Part shown: piece by piece, positions 1 through 6,757 of the stretch
Layout: every line of letters starts with the position of its first letter
Numbering within the stretch: position 1 is the first letter of the stretch
Source of the DNA: Bdellovibrio sp.
GTDB taxonomy: Bacteria > Bdellovibrionota > Bdellovibrionia > Bdellovibrionales > Bdellovibrionaceae
Assembly (NCBI GenBank): GCA_003176075.1
Contig: PSRN01000269.1
Coordinates: 1-20,027, forward strand
Direction of reading: 5' to 3'
Length of the DNA stretch: 20,027 nt
The notes under the pieces: generated by a model
Seen by the model: only the letters and a program-made list of their open reading frames with translations
What the model was told of the DNA's origin: nothing
The model's database searches: none
Made by a program: the position numbers and the translations under genes

Positions 1-177
1 TTGCACACCATCGTCAGTGACAGCCCCCGAATCTTTTGCTTGTCGGGTTATTCTTCCATGCTTTCTGAGACCCGAATATTAGTATATCCAAGTCTGAGCA
101 GAAGACAATCACTGGAACGCTACATAGAAATTCTTTTTCTGGCCTCGCCACTTTTTCTCGATTTCCGAAAAAACTGA
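1..177 (+). CDS. C-terminal fragment of an unidentified protein
   Basis: The first reading frame is open from base 1 to a TGA at 175-177, giving 58 residues with no start codon required, so the gene begins outside the window. The fragment contains GYSSMLSETRILVYPSLSRR followed by a hydrophobic stretch, ILFLASPLFLDF, near the end. The composition looks like real protein rather than chance reading. The next gene starts 15 bases after this stop and its AAAAGGG ribosome site straddles the stop, which supports a shared transcript. I do not recognise the family. The residue pattern would fit the tail of a Rossmann-type sugar transferase, but that is a guess. Confidence 0.45.
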   Translation: MHTIVSDSPRIFCLSGYSSMLSETRILVYPSLSRRQSLERYIEILFLASPLFLDFRKN

Positions 178-191
178 AAAGGGTATTCATT

Positions 192-371
192 ATGCTGCCG
201 TCTCAACTCGACGTTTTTTTCCCCCTGCTCGTGTTTTTTTATGGAATTTGCGGCCTTTTTATGATGAGGTTTGAGGTTTCACCCATACTTCGATTTTCGC
301 GCCCCTGGCTGTGGTTTTTTGTTGGATTCGGCAGCCTGTGGTCCCTGCAGAATTTCTTCTTTCATCGCTAG
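192..371 (+). CDS. Small two-helix membrane protein, 59 aa
   Basis: ATG at 192 is preceded by AAAAGGG about 9 bases upstream, and the frame runs to TAG at 369-371. The 59 residues are extremely rich in Phe, Leu and Trp. Two hydrophobic segments, roughly residues 8-25 and 38-57, are separated by a short charged turn (RFEVSPILRFSR), as in a small helical-hairpin inner-membrane protein. It sits 15 bases after the preceding partial gene and about 60 bases before the DUF486 membrane gene, so all three may share a transcript. No family is recognised. The ribosome site, position and strong membrane character argue for a real gene; its small size is the main doubt. Confidence 0.5.
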   Translation: MLPSQLDVFFPLLVFFYGICGLFMMRFEVSPILRFSRPWLWFFVGFGSLWSLQNFFFHR

Positions 372-434
372 CCTCACCCCCTGATCAAAAAAAAATCTCG
401 ACCCGCAGTTTTGAAAAATCTAAGCTGAAAGGCC

Positions 435-770
435 ATGAACGTGGCAGCCACTGTTATTCTCTTAACATTGTCAAACTGCTTTATGACTCTGGCTTGGTAC
501 GGACATCTTCGCTTCAAAGGGGCCCCACTCGGAATTGCCATCCTGGCCAGTTGGGGAATCGCACTTGTTGAATATTCGCTGCAAGTCCCCGCCAACCGGC
601 TGAGTTACGGCGAGCTTTCAGGATACCAGCTGAAAATCATTCAAGAGTCCATCACGTTGATCGTGTTCATTGGATTCGCCACGCTCTACTTGGGCGAAAG
701 CTTTCAACCCAGATACTTGCTTTCGTTTGCATTGATTGGCGCAGCGGCGGCCGTCGCTTTTTACCGCTAA
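435..770 (+). CDS. DUF486 (DMT-like) small membrane protein
   Basis: The 111-residue protein has four hydrophobic segments, about residues 3-22, 30-49, 69-87 and 91-110. This matches the short DUF486 family, which is related to drug/metabolite transporters. The N-terminal pattern (SNCFMTLAWYGHLRFK) and the central Glu-Tyr-x-Leu-Gln-Val-Pro-Ala-Asn-Arg block, followed by Gly-Tyr-x-Leu-Lys-Ile-Ile-Gln-Glu, are characteristic of the family. The substrate is unknown. Its position in the inner membrane is inferred from the segments. GAAAGG lies very close to the ATG. The gene ends four bases before the convergent methyltransferase gene and no terminator hairpin is visible between them. Confidence 0.8.
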   Translation: MNVAATVILLTLSNCFMTLAWYGHLRFKGAPLGIAILASWGIALVEYSLQVPANRLSYGELSGYQLKIIQESITLIVFIGFATLYLGESFQPRYLLSFALIGAAAAVAFYR

Positions 771-774
771 TGAC

Positions 775-1590
775 TCATCCCTTACGTCCGGCCACGATTA
801 CAAGAGTGACCCCGACGAACACCGGACTGGATCGATCGCGCAACCTAAGCTCCTCATACCACGAGACAAATTTTGACGAGCCAAGCTTTCGATCAAGTCT
901 TTCACAGGTTTTCTCAACGTCGAAAACCAAATTAACTTGATCTATTCCAGACGTCACGAGCAGTTCCCCGCGTATTTCTAAATCTGTGAAGCCAAGGGAA
1001 TGCATCATACGAGGAAGGCGGCGCCCAATATGGGGATTCTTGAATTGGCTCACCCACTCTTCCGACACCGCCCGAACACATTCGGTACGATCATCATCGA
1101 TCAAGAAACTGCCCCAGTCAGGTTCTGCACAAACAATTGTTCCGTGCCTTCGAACAATTCTGCCCATCTCAGCCACTGCCAGGTGTGGATTGTCGATGTG
1201 TTGTAATGCGCGGTCGGTCCGCGCGCCATCGAACGAGCCATCCTGCATTTTCAAATTACGAGCGTCCCCCGAAACGAACGAAGCATTGCTGAGCCCAGCG
1301 GCCTTCACTCGCGTTCGCGCCTCTCTCAGTAACTCCTGGCTGGCGTCGATACCAACCACATTCCCCGAAATCTTTCGCGCTATTCTCTCGACATCAAATC
1401 CTAAACCGCATCCGATATCGGCAAAATGAACGCCCTGATCGAAGGCCAAGAGCTCATCTGTAACCTTCTTGTATCGTTGAAAACTCGGCAGAGAATCCAC
1501 AAATGTGAGACAGGTCTTGAATTTCTCTACGCTATTTTGGCCATCCACGTTCTGGAAACCATTTGCTAAGTAGTCTTGTTCTTTTTCCAT
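775..1590 (-). CDS. Class I SAM-dependent methyltransferase
   Basis: The 271-residue protein has the Rossmann methyltransferase core. Motif I is FADIGCGLGFDVERIA, followed by the acidic ribose-binding residue in VVGIDASQE, the SGDARNLKMQDGSFDGARTDRALQHIDN block (motifs II-III) and the AEMGRIVRRHGTIVCAEPDW strand. The layout matches the methyltransferase_11/25 group, of which UbiE is the best-known member, but the acceptor is not identifiable. ATG at 1590 was chosen because GGGAAG lies seven bases upstream. A longer frame begins with TTG at 1629 and has no ribosome site. The C-terminal third (about 180-271) is variable and probably determines substrate. It stands alone, convergent with the DUF486 gene. 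Confidence 0.85.
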   Translation of the reverse strand: MEKEQDYLANGFQNVDGQNSVEKFKTCLTFVDSLPSFQRYKKVTDELLAFDQGVHFADIGCGLGFDVERIARKISGNVVGIDASQELLREARTRVKAAGLSNASFVSGDARNLKMQDGSFDGARTDRALQHIDNPHLAVAEMGRIVRRHGTIVCAEPDWGSFLIDDDRTECVRAVSEEWVSQFKNPHIGRRLPRMMHSLGFTDLEIRGELLVTSGIDQVNLVFDVEKTCERLDRKLGSSKFVSWYEELRLRDRSSPVFVGVTLVIVAGRKG

Positions 1591-1641
1591 AGATAACTTC
1601 CCGGAATTTAGGTTTAACTTCCCTCGCAATTGCGATCCGAA

Positions 1642-2073
1642 TTATAGTTTGAAACGCTCCATCGTAGCAAGAACCAAGGAACCCGACGGCGTTTTCATGT
1701 TCTCGCGGGATCTATTCAGATGAGCTAATGGTTTGACTGGAGCATTTACGGACTCATGAGCAGCCTTTTTGCGCCGCTCATGTTCCCATCTCATGATCAA
1801 ACAAATTCGCTCATGTTGGCTTACGGTACCTTTGCCATCGGATTCATCGCGCGGTGAATTGTGGCTTTTTAAAGGTGAAATCTCAATCCCAACGCCTGGA
1901 TCGTTTGCTCCAGTAGCAACGTTTAATCCTAAAGCTCCTGTGGGAGTGGGAGTTGTGCCAGAGAACAAGCCATCCAGTTTTTTTTCTGGAATTAAGAATG
2001 TTGAAAGTGTTAATCCCGTCGGGGATGGCAACGAGGTCACAGACGTCGAAATCCATTTCAAACCCCCTTGCAT
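1642..2073 (-). CDS. Doubtful minus-strand hypothetical protein
   Basis: This reading frame is 143 residues long from ATG 2073, or 176 from ATG 2172. The shorter form has CAGG about eight bases upstream and leaves the toxin promoter free. The first half is rich in Ser, Thr, Pro and Gly (SGTTPTPTGALGLNVATGA). The second half is basic (WEHERRKKAAHES). Neither part resembles a family I know. A 111-residue frame lies opposite on the plus strand (1769-2104) and is no more convincing. The stretch between the methyltransferase gene and the toxin promoter may therefore hold one poorly conserved gene or decayed sequence. Confidence 0.22.
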   Translation of the reverse strand: MQGGLKWISTSVTSLPSPTGLTLSTFLIPEKKLDGLFSGTTPTPTGALGLNVATGANDPGVGIEISPLKSHNSPRDESDGKGTVSQHERICLIMRWEHERRKKAAHESVNAPVKPLAHLNRSRENMKTPSGSLVLATMERFKL

Positions 2074-2104
2074 GATGGACCTGGTTATGGTATATTTACC
2101 ATAA
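2068..2104 (+). promoter_or_regulatory. Toxin-antitoxin promoter with overlapping operator palindrome
   Basis: TTGCAT (2068-2073) and TATATT (2091-2096) are 17 bases apart, and a TG one base before TATATT makes it an extended -10. The -10 lies inside a perfect inverted repeat with arms TTATGGTA (2085-2092) and TACCATAA (2097-2104) around a TATT spacer. A repressor bound there would block polymerase, which is the usual autoregulation of type II toxin-antitoxin operons. The likely binder is the winged-helix antitoxin encoded downstream (inference). Confidence 0.55.
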
Positions 2105-2179
2105 GTCAAGGCGCGGCCCAAATATTCCAAAAAGGTCAACCTCGTCCACCGCTCCGGTGACGCCGTCGCCATTGCCGAA

Positions 2180-2410
2180 TTGAAGGTGTGGGATGTGAAG
2201 GTTTCTTCGCATTATCCTGAGGGCATTAAGTATTCGATGTTCTTAGTCGATCCAATGAGCGGCGACGTACTGTTTGGCATGGACAACCACCAGCCCAAGG
2301 GGCCGCACCTGCACATCGGCAAGCGCGAAGAGACTTATGCCTTCACGACCGTAGAGGGCCTTATCGAAGATTTTTGGCGGCGGGCCGCTGAGAGAGGATA
2401 CCAGCCATGA
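2180..2410 (+). CDS. tumE: TumE-like toxin of a type II toxin-antitoxin pair
   Basis: The C-terminal half carries the signature of the TumE (DUF6516) toxin family: a Tyr-Ser-Met-Phe-Leu-Val strand, then MDNHQPKGPHLHIGKREETY (residues 34-53 from the TTG), then FTTVEGLIEDFW. The family pairs with winged-helix TumA antitoxins, and such a gene overlaps this one by four bases (2407-2410). The start is unclear. TTG at 2180 has no ribosome site, and GTG at 2195 has only AAGG before it. The frame stays open for 25 further codons upstream to a TAA at 2102-2104, and those codons read like the missing family N-terminus, but none is an ATG, GTG or TTG. The gene may use a rare start or be damaged at its 5' end. 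Confidence 0.65.
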   Translation: MKVWDVKVSSHYPEGIKYSMFLVDPMSGDVLFGMDNHQPKGPHLHIGKREETYAFTTVEGLIEDFWRRAAERGYQP

Positions 2411-2775
2411 AACTAAAAAAAGTCCGTATCCTAGTTCAGCCCATCGACGATGTTAAAGCCGAATGGAAACGTGCGCTTCATGGAGAAATTAAATCCAGCC
2501 GCAGATCGAATACACTGGTGTTCACCAGCCTCGCGGCGGTCGCTAAGGTATTGTCTCCTGTCCGACTGGAATTGCTCGGTGCAATTATTAAGCATAAACC
2601 CGATTCTATCAACAGCCTGGCGATGATCATTGGCCGTGATTTTAAAAACGTTTACGCCGACGTGAAACTGCTCGCCGCGGTTGGCATTTTGGAACTCAAG
2701 GGGGGCGCCGGCAGGCGCGATGCCGTCCGTCCTGTGGCGCTTTACAACGGCATCGAGCTGGATTTGGCCGCGTAA
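2407..2775 (+). CDS. tumA: TumA-like winged-helix antitoxin (HVO_A0114 type)
   Basis: The 122-residue protein has a winged helix-turn-helix at about residues 45-105. LSPVRLELLGAIIKHKPDSI is followed by LAMIIGRDFKNVYADVKLLA, the recognition-helix region, and then AVGILELKGG with the wing. This is the pattern of the HVO_A0114 family of DNA-binding proteins that pair with TumE toxins. AGAGGA lies eight bases before the ATG, and the ATGA overlap with the toxin suggests coupled translation. The antitoxin is expected to bind both the toxin and the palindrome at 2085-2104; this is family-based inference. The final residues (ELDLAA) match the short acidic tail common in the family. No terminator was seen after it. 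Confidence 0.7.
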   Translation: MKLKKVRILVQPIDDVKAEWKRALHGEIKSSRRSNTLVFTSLAAVAKVLSPVRLELLGAIIKHKPDSINSLAMIIGRDFKNVYADVKLLAAVGILELKGGAGRRDAVRPVALYNGIELDLAA

Positions 2776-2885
2776 TCTCAATGTCAAAATCAGAGTTAAA
2801 GCCAGCCGAAGTTTGTAGATCGAGTGTAAATTGTGACAGAACCATAACCAAGACCCTAAAGGTCAGTGGTATTGTCATTACAGGC

Positions 2886-2916
2886 GATGGCGCCATCTAA
2901 ATGCCGCTTTCGGCAT
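2886..2916. repeat. Two adjacent palindromes in the gap after the antitoxin
   Basis: GATGGCGCCATC (2886-2897) is a perfect 12-base palindrome. Four bases later ATGCCG-CTTT-CGGCAT (2901-2916) forms a perfect six-pair hairpin with a tetraloop. They lie in the 281-base gap between the antitoxin gene and the convergent esterase gene. No T-run follows on either strand, so a simple intrinsic terminator is unlikely. The rest of the gap shows no gene. Confidence 0.5.
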
Positions 2917-3056
2917 GCGCAAGAGTCGGCCCACATCGGCGACTTCTGAAGCGGCCGGTGGTAACGGTCTTTCAGCCCAAAAAGATGTGTTGTATAAGAG
3001 ATCGACATTAAGCTGTAAGTAGCGTTGTCACTTAGCTATTCTCACCAGAAAACGCC

Positions 3057-4214
3057 CTAAAATTCCACGAAAGCGTGGCTCTTGATACGGGAAAAATAAT
3101 CTTCGAACATCACCCTTCCGTAATTTTGCAAAGACTGATTGGAAAAATGCACGGCCTGCGACGGGTCCTTGGGGTTGGCGAATTTTTTCAGTTGGGGGCG
3201 CAGGTTGAATTCTTCGAAGGTCGAGCGGCTCTCCGCGGGTGGAGGAACGTACACTGCATTGGTGACAAACGAATTTCCGGGTTGAAAAGTCCGGGTGGCA
3301 TCCGCGATCATTTGTTCTTTGAGGCGCGCTCCAGCGCGTCCCCATCCAGTAAATGACCGGACCATGCCTCCCACCAAGATGGGAAAGTTGGAGTGGGTCT
3401 CACGATGAATTTCATTGAAAATAGCGGACGTTCGAATAAGCCACTCAGCGGAACTCCACTGCGGCAAAACCAGCGGCCCGCCTTGGTTGCATGGATTGCC
3501 GTTGACAAATTTTCTCGGCGAGTCGCTCACACAAAATAAATCACTTTCGCCTTGCAGCCAGAGGAGGGCGACAACTCTGTTGCGGGGGGCAAGTGTCGTG
3601 GCAAGCAGAACTCGTTGAATAAGATCAAAGAGCAACCCCTTGGCGTGCCTCAGAGGTTCGGCCACATGAAGCTTTTCGTAAAAACCGGTATCAACTCCAC
3701 AACCGGGCGAGGGGCAGCGCTCATCCCACCAAAGAAAAGAAGCCGACCCACCCAAGGCTGCGGGAACAATCAAGACGTCCCGGTTTTTTTGCCGCCCGAT
3801 GTTTTCGTAGTACCTTCTCGCAAAGGACATGGCGACGTTGGTGGCGCCCAGTTGACCGATGGGTCCCGCGAGGGGCTGGCAGGGACTCATAAACCAATTG
3901 TCCAACACGTCTTTCGCCGGGTAGATGGCGGGAGGCGACTGATCCCACGGATCCAAGTGTTCACATCCATTATTCGCCCGGCCGATTTGAAAAAGATGTG
4001 TGTTGACGGAGGGAAGGTTGAGCTCGTCCTCCCAAGGTCCGTCCCCAAAACCCACCGCATTGGATTGTCCGCCAAGCACGATGATGTCGAAACCGTCGGC
4101 GGCGGCAGGGATGGCAGCCGTGGCAGCGGCAGCGGTGGCAGTGGCGGCTGCAAGGGCGAAGTGGGAAAAATTCAAAAGAGCTAGAAATAAAACAATGGGA
4201 TAACGATTTGTCAT
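3057..4214 (-). CDS. Exported SASA-domain carbohydrate esterase
   Basis: The 385-residue protein starts at ATG 4214, chosen because AAGGAG lies four bases upstream; a frame extension to ATG 4250 lacks this and would spoil the signal peptide. Residues 1-22 form a signal peptide ending FALA, followed by an Ala/Thr-rich low-complexity stretch to about residue 40. The catalytic domain shows GGQSNAVG (nucleophile Ser51), WLQGESD (219-225) and the C-terminal His356 in AVHFSNQS. These are the blocks of the SASA/DUF303 esterases (CE6 and sialate O-acetylesterase relatives), which remove acetyl groups from sugars. Several Cys residues (84, 112, 167, 172, 228, 242) suggest disulfides in the periplasm or outside. 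It diverges from xseA with a 61-base gap. Confidence 0.82.
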   Translation of the reverse strand: MTNRYPIVLFLALLNFSHFALAAATATAAAATAAIPAAADGFDIIVLGGQSNAVGFGDGPWEDELNLPSVNTHLFQIGRANNGCEHLDPWDQSPPAIYPAKDVLDNWFMSPCQPLAGPIGQLGATNVAMSFARRYYENIGRQKNRDVLIVPAALGGSASFLWWDERCPSPGCGVDTGFYEKLHVAEPLRHAKGLLFDLIQRVLLATTLAPRNRVVALLWLQGESDLFCVSDSPRKFVNGNPCNQGGPLVLPQWSSAEWLIRTSAIFNEIHRETHSNFPILVGGMVRSFTGWGRAGARLKEQMIADATRTFQPGNSFVTNAVYVPPPAESRSTFEEFNLRPQLKKFANPKDPSQAVHFSNQSLQNYGRVMFEDYFSRIKSHAFVEF

Positions 4215-4275
4215 CGCACTCCTTCGATGAATGATTGTTGCTTTACGCATGAACCTTCGTTAACGATAGTACCCT

Positions 4276-5715
4276 ATGTCTAACGGTGCTCCCCCGGGGG
4301 GTCAAATGCAACTGACTGATTCGATTGGGACTGATTCGATTGGAGCGAGAAACGGGTTCGCCTCTTCTAAAGACGGCATTGGCTCCGCCAAAGACGGCTC
4401 CACCTTGTCCGTAGAACCAGCCAAACCCCGCGTGATGTCGGTCGAGGAACTCAACCGGGCCATCCGCGGCACTTTGGAAGGCAAATTCGACCTCATTTGG
4501 GTCCAAGGTGAAATTTCCAATTTCAAAGCTCATACGTCGGGACACTTCTACTTTTCCTTGAAAGACCAGCGGGCCCAAGTGAAGGCGGTGATGTTTCGCG
4601 GCCAAAACGGACGGTTAAAGTTCAAGCCCACCGACGGCATGGAGGTCCTCGTCCGCGGCAAGATCAGTGTTTATGAACCGCGCGGTGATTTTCAAATCAT
4701 CGTGGACCTGATGGAACCGGTGGGCGCGGGTGCTTTGCAAAAGGCGTTTGAGCAACTCAAGCACAAATTGCAAAGCGAGGGGCTTTTTGAGGCGGGTCGC
4801 AACCCTCCTTTACCGGCCTTTCCCCGCCAAATCGGGATTGTCACTTCGCCGACCGGTGCCGCCATTCGCGATATTTTGAATATTCTCGCAAGAAGAAATC
4901 GCGGTGTCGCGGTGACCGTCGTCCCCACCCTGGTGCAAGGGGGCACCGCGGCCCCGCAAATTTGCGAGGCCCTGCAAAAGGCATGGAAACTTCCTAATCT
5001 CGACGTCATTATCCTGGGGCGCGGTGGAGGATCCATCGAAGACCTGTGGGCGTTCAATGATGAAAACCTCGCTCGCTTGATCGCTGCAAGTCCCGTGCCC
5101 GTCATTTCAGCCGTGGGTCATGAAATCGATTTCACCATCGCCGACTTTGTCGCTGACCTGCGGGCTCCGACACCCTCCGCGGCCGCGGAGTTGGCGGTGC
5201 GAGATGTGGATCAGATCAAAGGCAAATTTCAGCAGGAGGCGCGCCTTCTTTTCCAATGTTGGCAAAAGCAACAAGGCCAACGTCTCCGTCAGATCCAGTT
5301 TTTAAGCCAGCGCCTGGTGGATCCCAAGCGCCGCGTGCAAGACCTCATGTTGAGGAACGATGAACTTCTCGAGCGGTTACAACTCGCCCACGGCAACTTT
5401 CGCCAAAGGATCGGTTACCGGCTGCAGCTGTCGACTGAAAAACTGCGTCCCCGAATGGACCACCAAGTGGTTCGGGCCCGCGCCGGTTTGCAAAAATTCA
5501 TGGGAATGTTGGAGGCTCTCAGTCCGCTGAAGACCATGGATAGAGGCTATTCGTTGGCGGTGATGGAGGGCCGGATCGTTCGGTCCATTGGCGAGGTCAA
5601 ACCGGGAACCCGATTTCAGTTGAGGGTGAGTGACGGTTGGATTGAAGCGATGGTTGAAAATTTGCTTCCCGGGACAAAAGAAGGAGATGAACGGTGGATT
5701 TTGAAAGAAAATTGA
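4276..5715 (+). CDS. xseA: Exodeoxyribonuclease VII large subunit
   Basis: XseA is the catalytic subunit of exonuclease VII, which degrades single-stranded DNA from both ends. The N-terminal OB-fold (about 55-155) begins MSVEELNRAIRG and includes the conserved WVQGEISNFKAHTSGHFYFS. The catalytic domain has GIVTSPTGAAIRD, LGRGGGSIEDLWAFNDE (248-264), ISAVGHEIDFT and DLRAPTPSAAAE. The coiled-coil region follows, and a short beta domain ends the protein. At 479 residues it is longer than E. coli XseA because of a roughly 50-residue N-terminal extension of low complexity, which contains a tandem repeat. ATG 4276 has no clear ribosome site. ATG 4435 would give the usual family length but also lacks one, so the start is uncertain. 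It overlaps xseB by 22 bases. Confidence 0.95.
   Translation: MSNGAPPGGQMQLTDSIGTDSIGARNGFASSKDGIGSAKDGSTLSVEPAKPRVMSVEELNRAIRGTLEGKFDLIWVQGEISNFKAHTSGHFYFSLKDQRAQVKAVMFRGQNGRLKFKPTDGMEVLVRGKISVYEPRGDFQIIVDLMEPVGAGALQKAFEQLKHKLQSEGLFEAGRNPPLPAFPRQIGIVTSPTGAAIRDILNILARRNRGVAVTVVPTLVQGGTAAPQICEALQKAWKLPNLDVIILGRGGGSIEDLWAFNDENLARLIAASPVPVISAVGHEIDFTIADFVADLRAPTPSAAAELAVRDVDQIKGKFQQEARLLFQCWQKQQGQRLRQIQFLSQRLVDPKRRVQDLMLRNDELLERLQLAHGNFRQRIGYRLQLSTEKLRPRMDHQVVRARAGLQKFMGMLEALSPLKTMDRGYSLAVMEGRIVRSIGEVKPGTRFQLRVSDGWIEAMVENLLPGTKEGDERWILKEN
4315..4344 (+). repeat. 15-base tandem repeat at the 5' end of xseA
   Basis: Two head-to-tail copies of ACTGATTCGATTGG plus one more base occupy 4315-4329 and 4330-4344, differing only at the last base. 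In frame they encode TDSIG twice. A looser repeat of AAAGACGG follows (around 4371 and 4392), giving KDGIG and KDGS. The block lies wholly in the extension that is absent from standard XseA proteins. Confidence 0.8.
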
Positions 5716-5918
5716 GTCGACTCGAGGAAATCGTGCAAAAGATGGAAAAAGGCGAATTGAAACTGGAAGAATCGTTGCAACTTTTCGAAGAAGGCGTGCG
5801 GATTTCGAAAGAATGCCAGATTCAGCTCACTGAAGCCGAAGCGAAGGTCAAGAAACTGGTCGGCTTCGACCAACAGGGACAACCCCTCACCGAAGATTTC
5901 ATACCGGAGAAGGAATGA
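5694..5918 (+). CDS. xseB: Exodeoxyribonuclease VII small subunit
   Basis: The 74-residue protein is a typical XseB: FERKLSRLEEIVQKMEKGEL, then LEESLQLFEEGVRISKECQI, then a short C-terminal part. Two helices form the helical hairpin that binds the large subunit; several small subunits join each XseA. The start is a GTG at 5694, set by AAGGAG seven bases upstream (5681-5686), which lies inside the end of xseA. The out-of-frame ATG at 5687 is ruled out because it does not give this protein. The gene overlaps xseA by 22 bases and ispA by four, so translation is probably coupled along the operon. Confidence 0.95.
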   Translation: MDFERKLSRLEEIVQKMEKGELKLEESLQLFEEGVRISKECQIQLTEAEAKVKKLVGFDQQGQPLTEDFIPEKE

Positions 5919-6757
5919 GCCACGATCAGGAATTGGTCGGCCACTTCGAGGAATATGTCACATCTTGGTTGAATCAATTTCCAGCGGATCATCGCGCCCT
6001 CAAAGAGCTTTGGAATTCGATGAAGTATTCCCTTTCCGGCGGAGGAAAGAGGACCCGGCCTGTTCTTGGTTTGCGGGTCGCTGAGGCGTTAGATACGCCT
6101 CGACACTACGTTCTGCCATGGCTGACCGCCATTGAAATCATTCACGCTTATTCATTGATCCACGACGATCTTCCTTGCATGGACAACGACGATTTTCGTC
6201 GCGGGCGCCCGACCAATCACAAAGTCCACGGCGAAGCCTGCGCCCTTCTCGCCGGCGATGCGCTTCAGTGCGAGGCTTTCGGTCTCATCGCCGCCTCCTA
6301 CGCCAAAGACAGCGAGCGGGGTCTTCGCCTGGTGCTCCTTCTTGCTGAAGCGGCGGGGTTTCGCGGCATGGTGGGCGGACAATCGATCGATTTTCTCTCT
6401 AAGATTGAGGACCTGTCTGAAAATGAACTACTCGCTTTGCACGGCATGAAGACGGGGGCTCTTTTTCGTGTCACCTGCGAGGGAGTGGCACTGATCAGCG
6501 GAAAATCTTCAGCGACTATTGAGGATTTCCGCGCCTACGGAACTTCGATCGGTCTGTGCTTTCAACTGGCCGATGATCTTCTCGATTCGGCCGAACACAT
6601 AGAAAAAGGAAGTCTTCCCGCCCGCATTGGTCTCGCGAAAACGCGCGAACGACTGAATTCGGAATGTGAAAGCGCCTTGACGCACCTGAAACGGGCGGGC
6701 ATTCAATCGGGACCGCTGGTTGAGCTTGTTCATTGGAATCAAACTAGGAAAGTGTGA
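5915..6757 (+). CDS. ispA: Short-chain polyprenyl diphosphate synthase (farnesyl type)
   Basis: The 280-residue protein joins isopentenyl diphosphate to allylic diphosphates, giving farnesyl or geranylgeranyl diphosphate for quinones, undecaprenyl carriers and similar products. GGGKRTRP (42-49) binds isopentenyl diphosphate, the first Asp-rich motif is DDLPCMD (84-90), and the second is DDLLD (220-224). The MVGGQSIDF and GMKTGALF blocks are also present. It starts within the ATGA overlap with xseB, the common xseB-ispA arrangement. Between DDLLD and the SLPARIGL helix there are only about eight residues, where E. coli-type enzymes have a longer loop containing GK and D residues. The family assignment is firm; product chain length cannot be read from sequence alone. 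The stop abuts the convergent GNAT gene. Confidence 0.93.
   Translation: MSHDQELVGHFEEYVTSWLNQFPADHRALKELWNSMKYSLSGGGKRTRPVLGLRVAEALDTPRHYVLPWLTAIEIIHAYSLIHDDLPCMDNDDFRRGRPTNHKVHGEACALLAGDALQCEAFGLIAASYAKDSERGLRLVLLLAEAAGFRGMVGGQSIDFLSKIEDLSENELLALHGMKTGALFRVTCEGVALISGKSSATIEDFRAYGTSIGLCFQLADDLLDSAEHIEKGSLPARIGLAKTRERLNSECESALTHLKRAGIQSGPLVELVHWNQTRKV

Noticed and set aside
1769..2104. Plus-strand 111-codon frame opposite the doubtful minus-strand gene
   Set aside because: No ribosome site, no family pattern, and its end runs through the promoter and operator of the toxin operon.
2886..2916. Possible attachment site or mobile-element boundary beside the toxin-antitoxin pair
   Set aside because: There is no integrase, no tRNA and no matching direct repeat on the other side; kept only as palindromes.
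3552..4184. Plus-strand 210-codon frame inside the esterase gene
   Set aside because: It is the reverse of a gene with clear signal peptide and catalytic motifs; its Gly/Ser repeats only mirror the Ala-rich tract.
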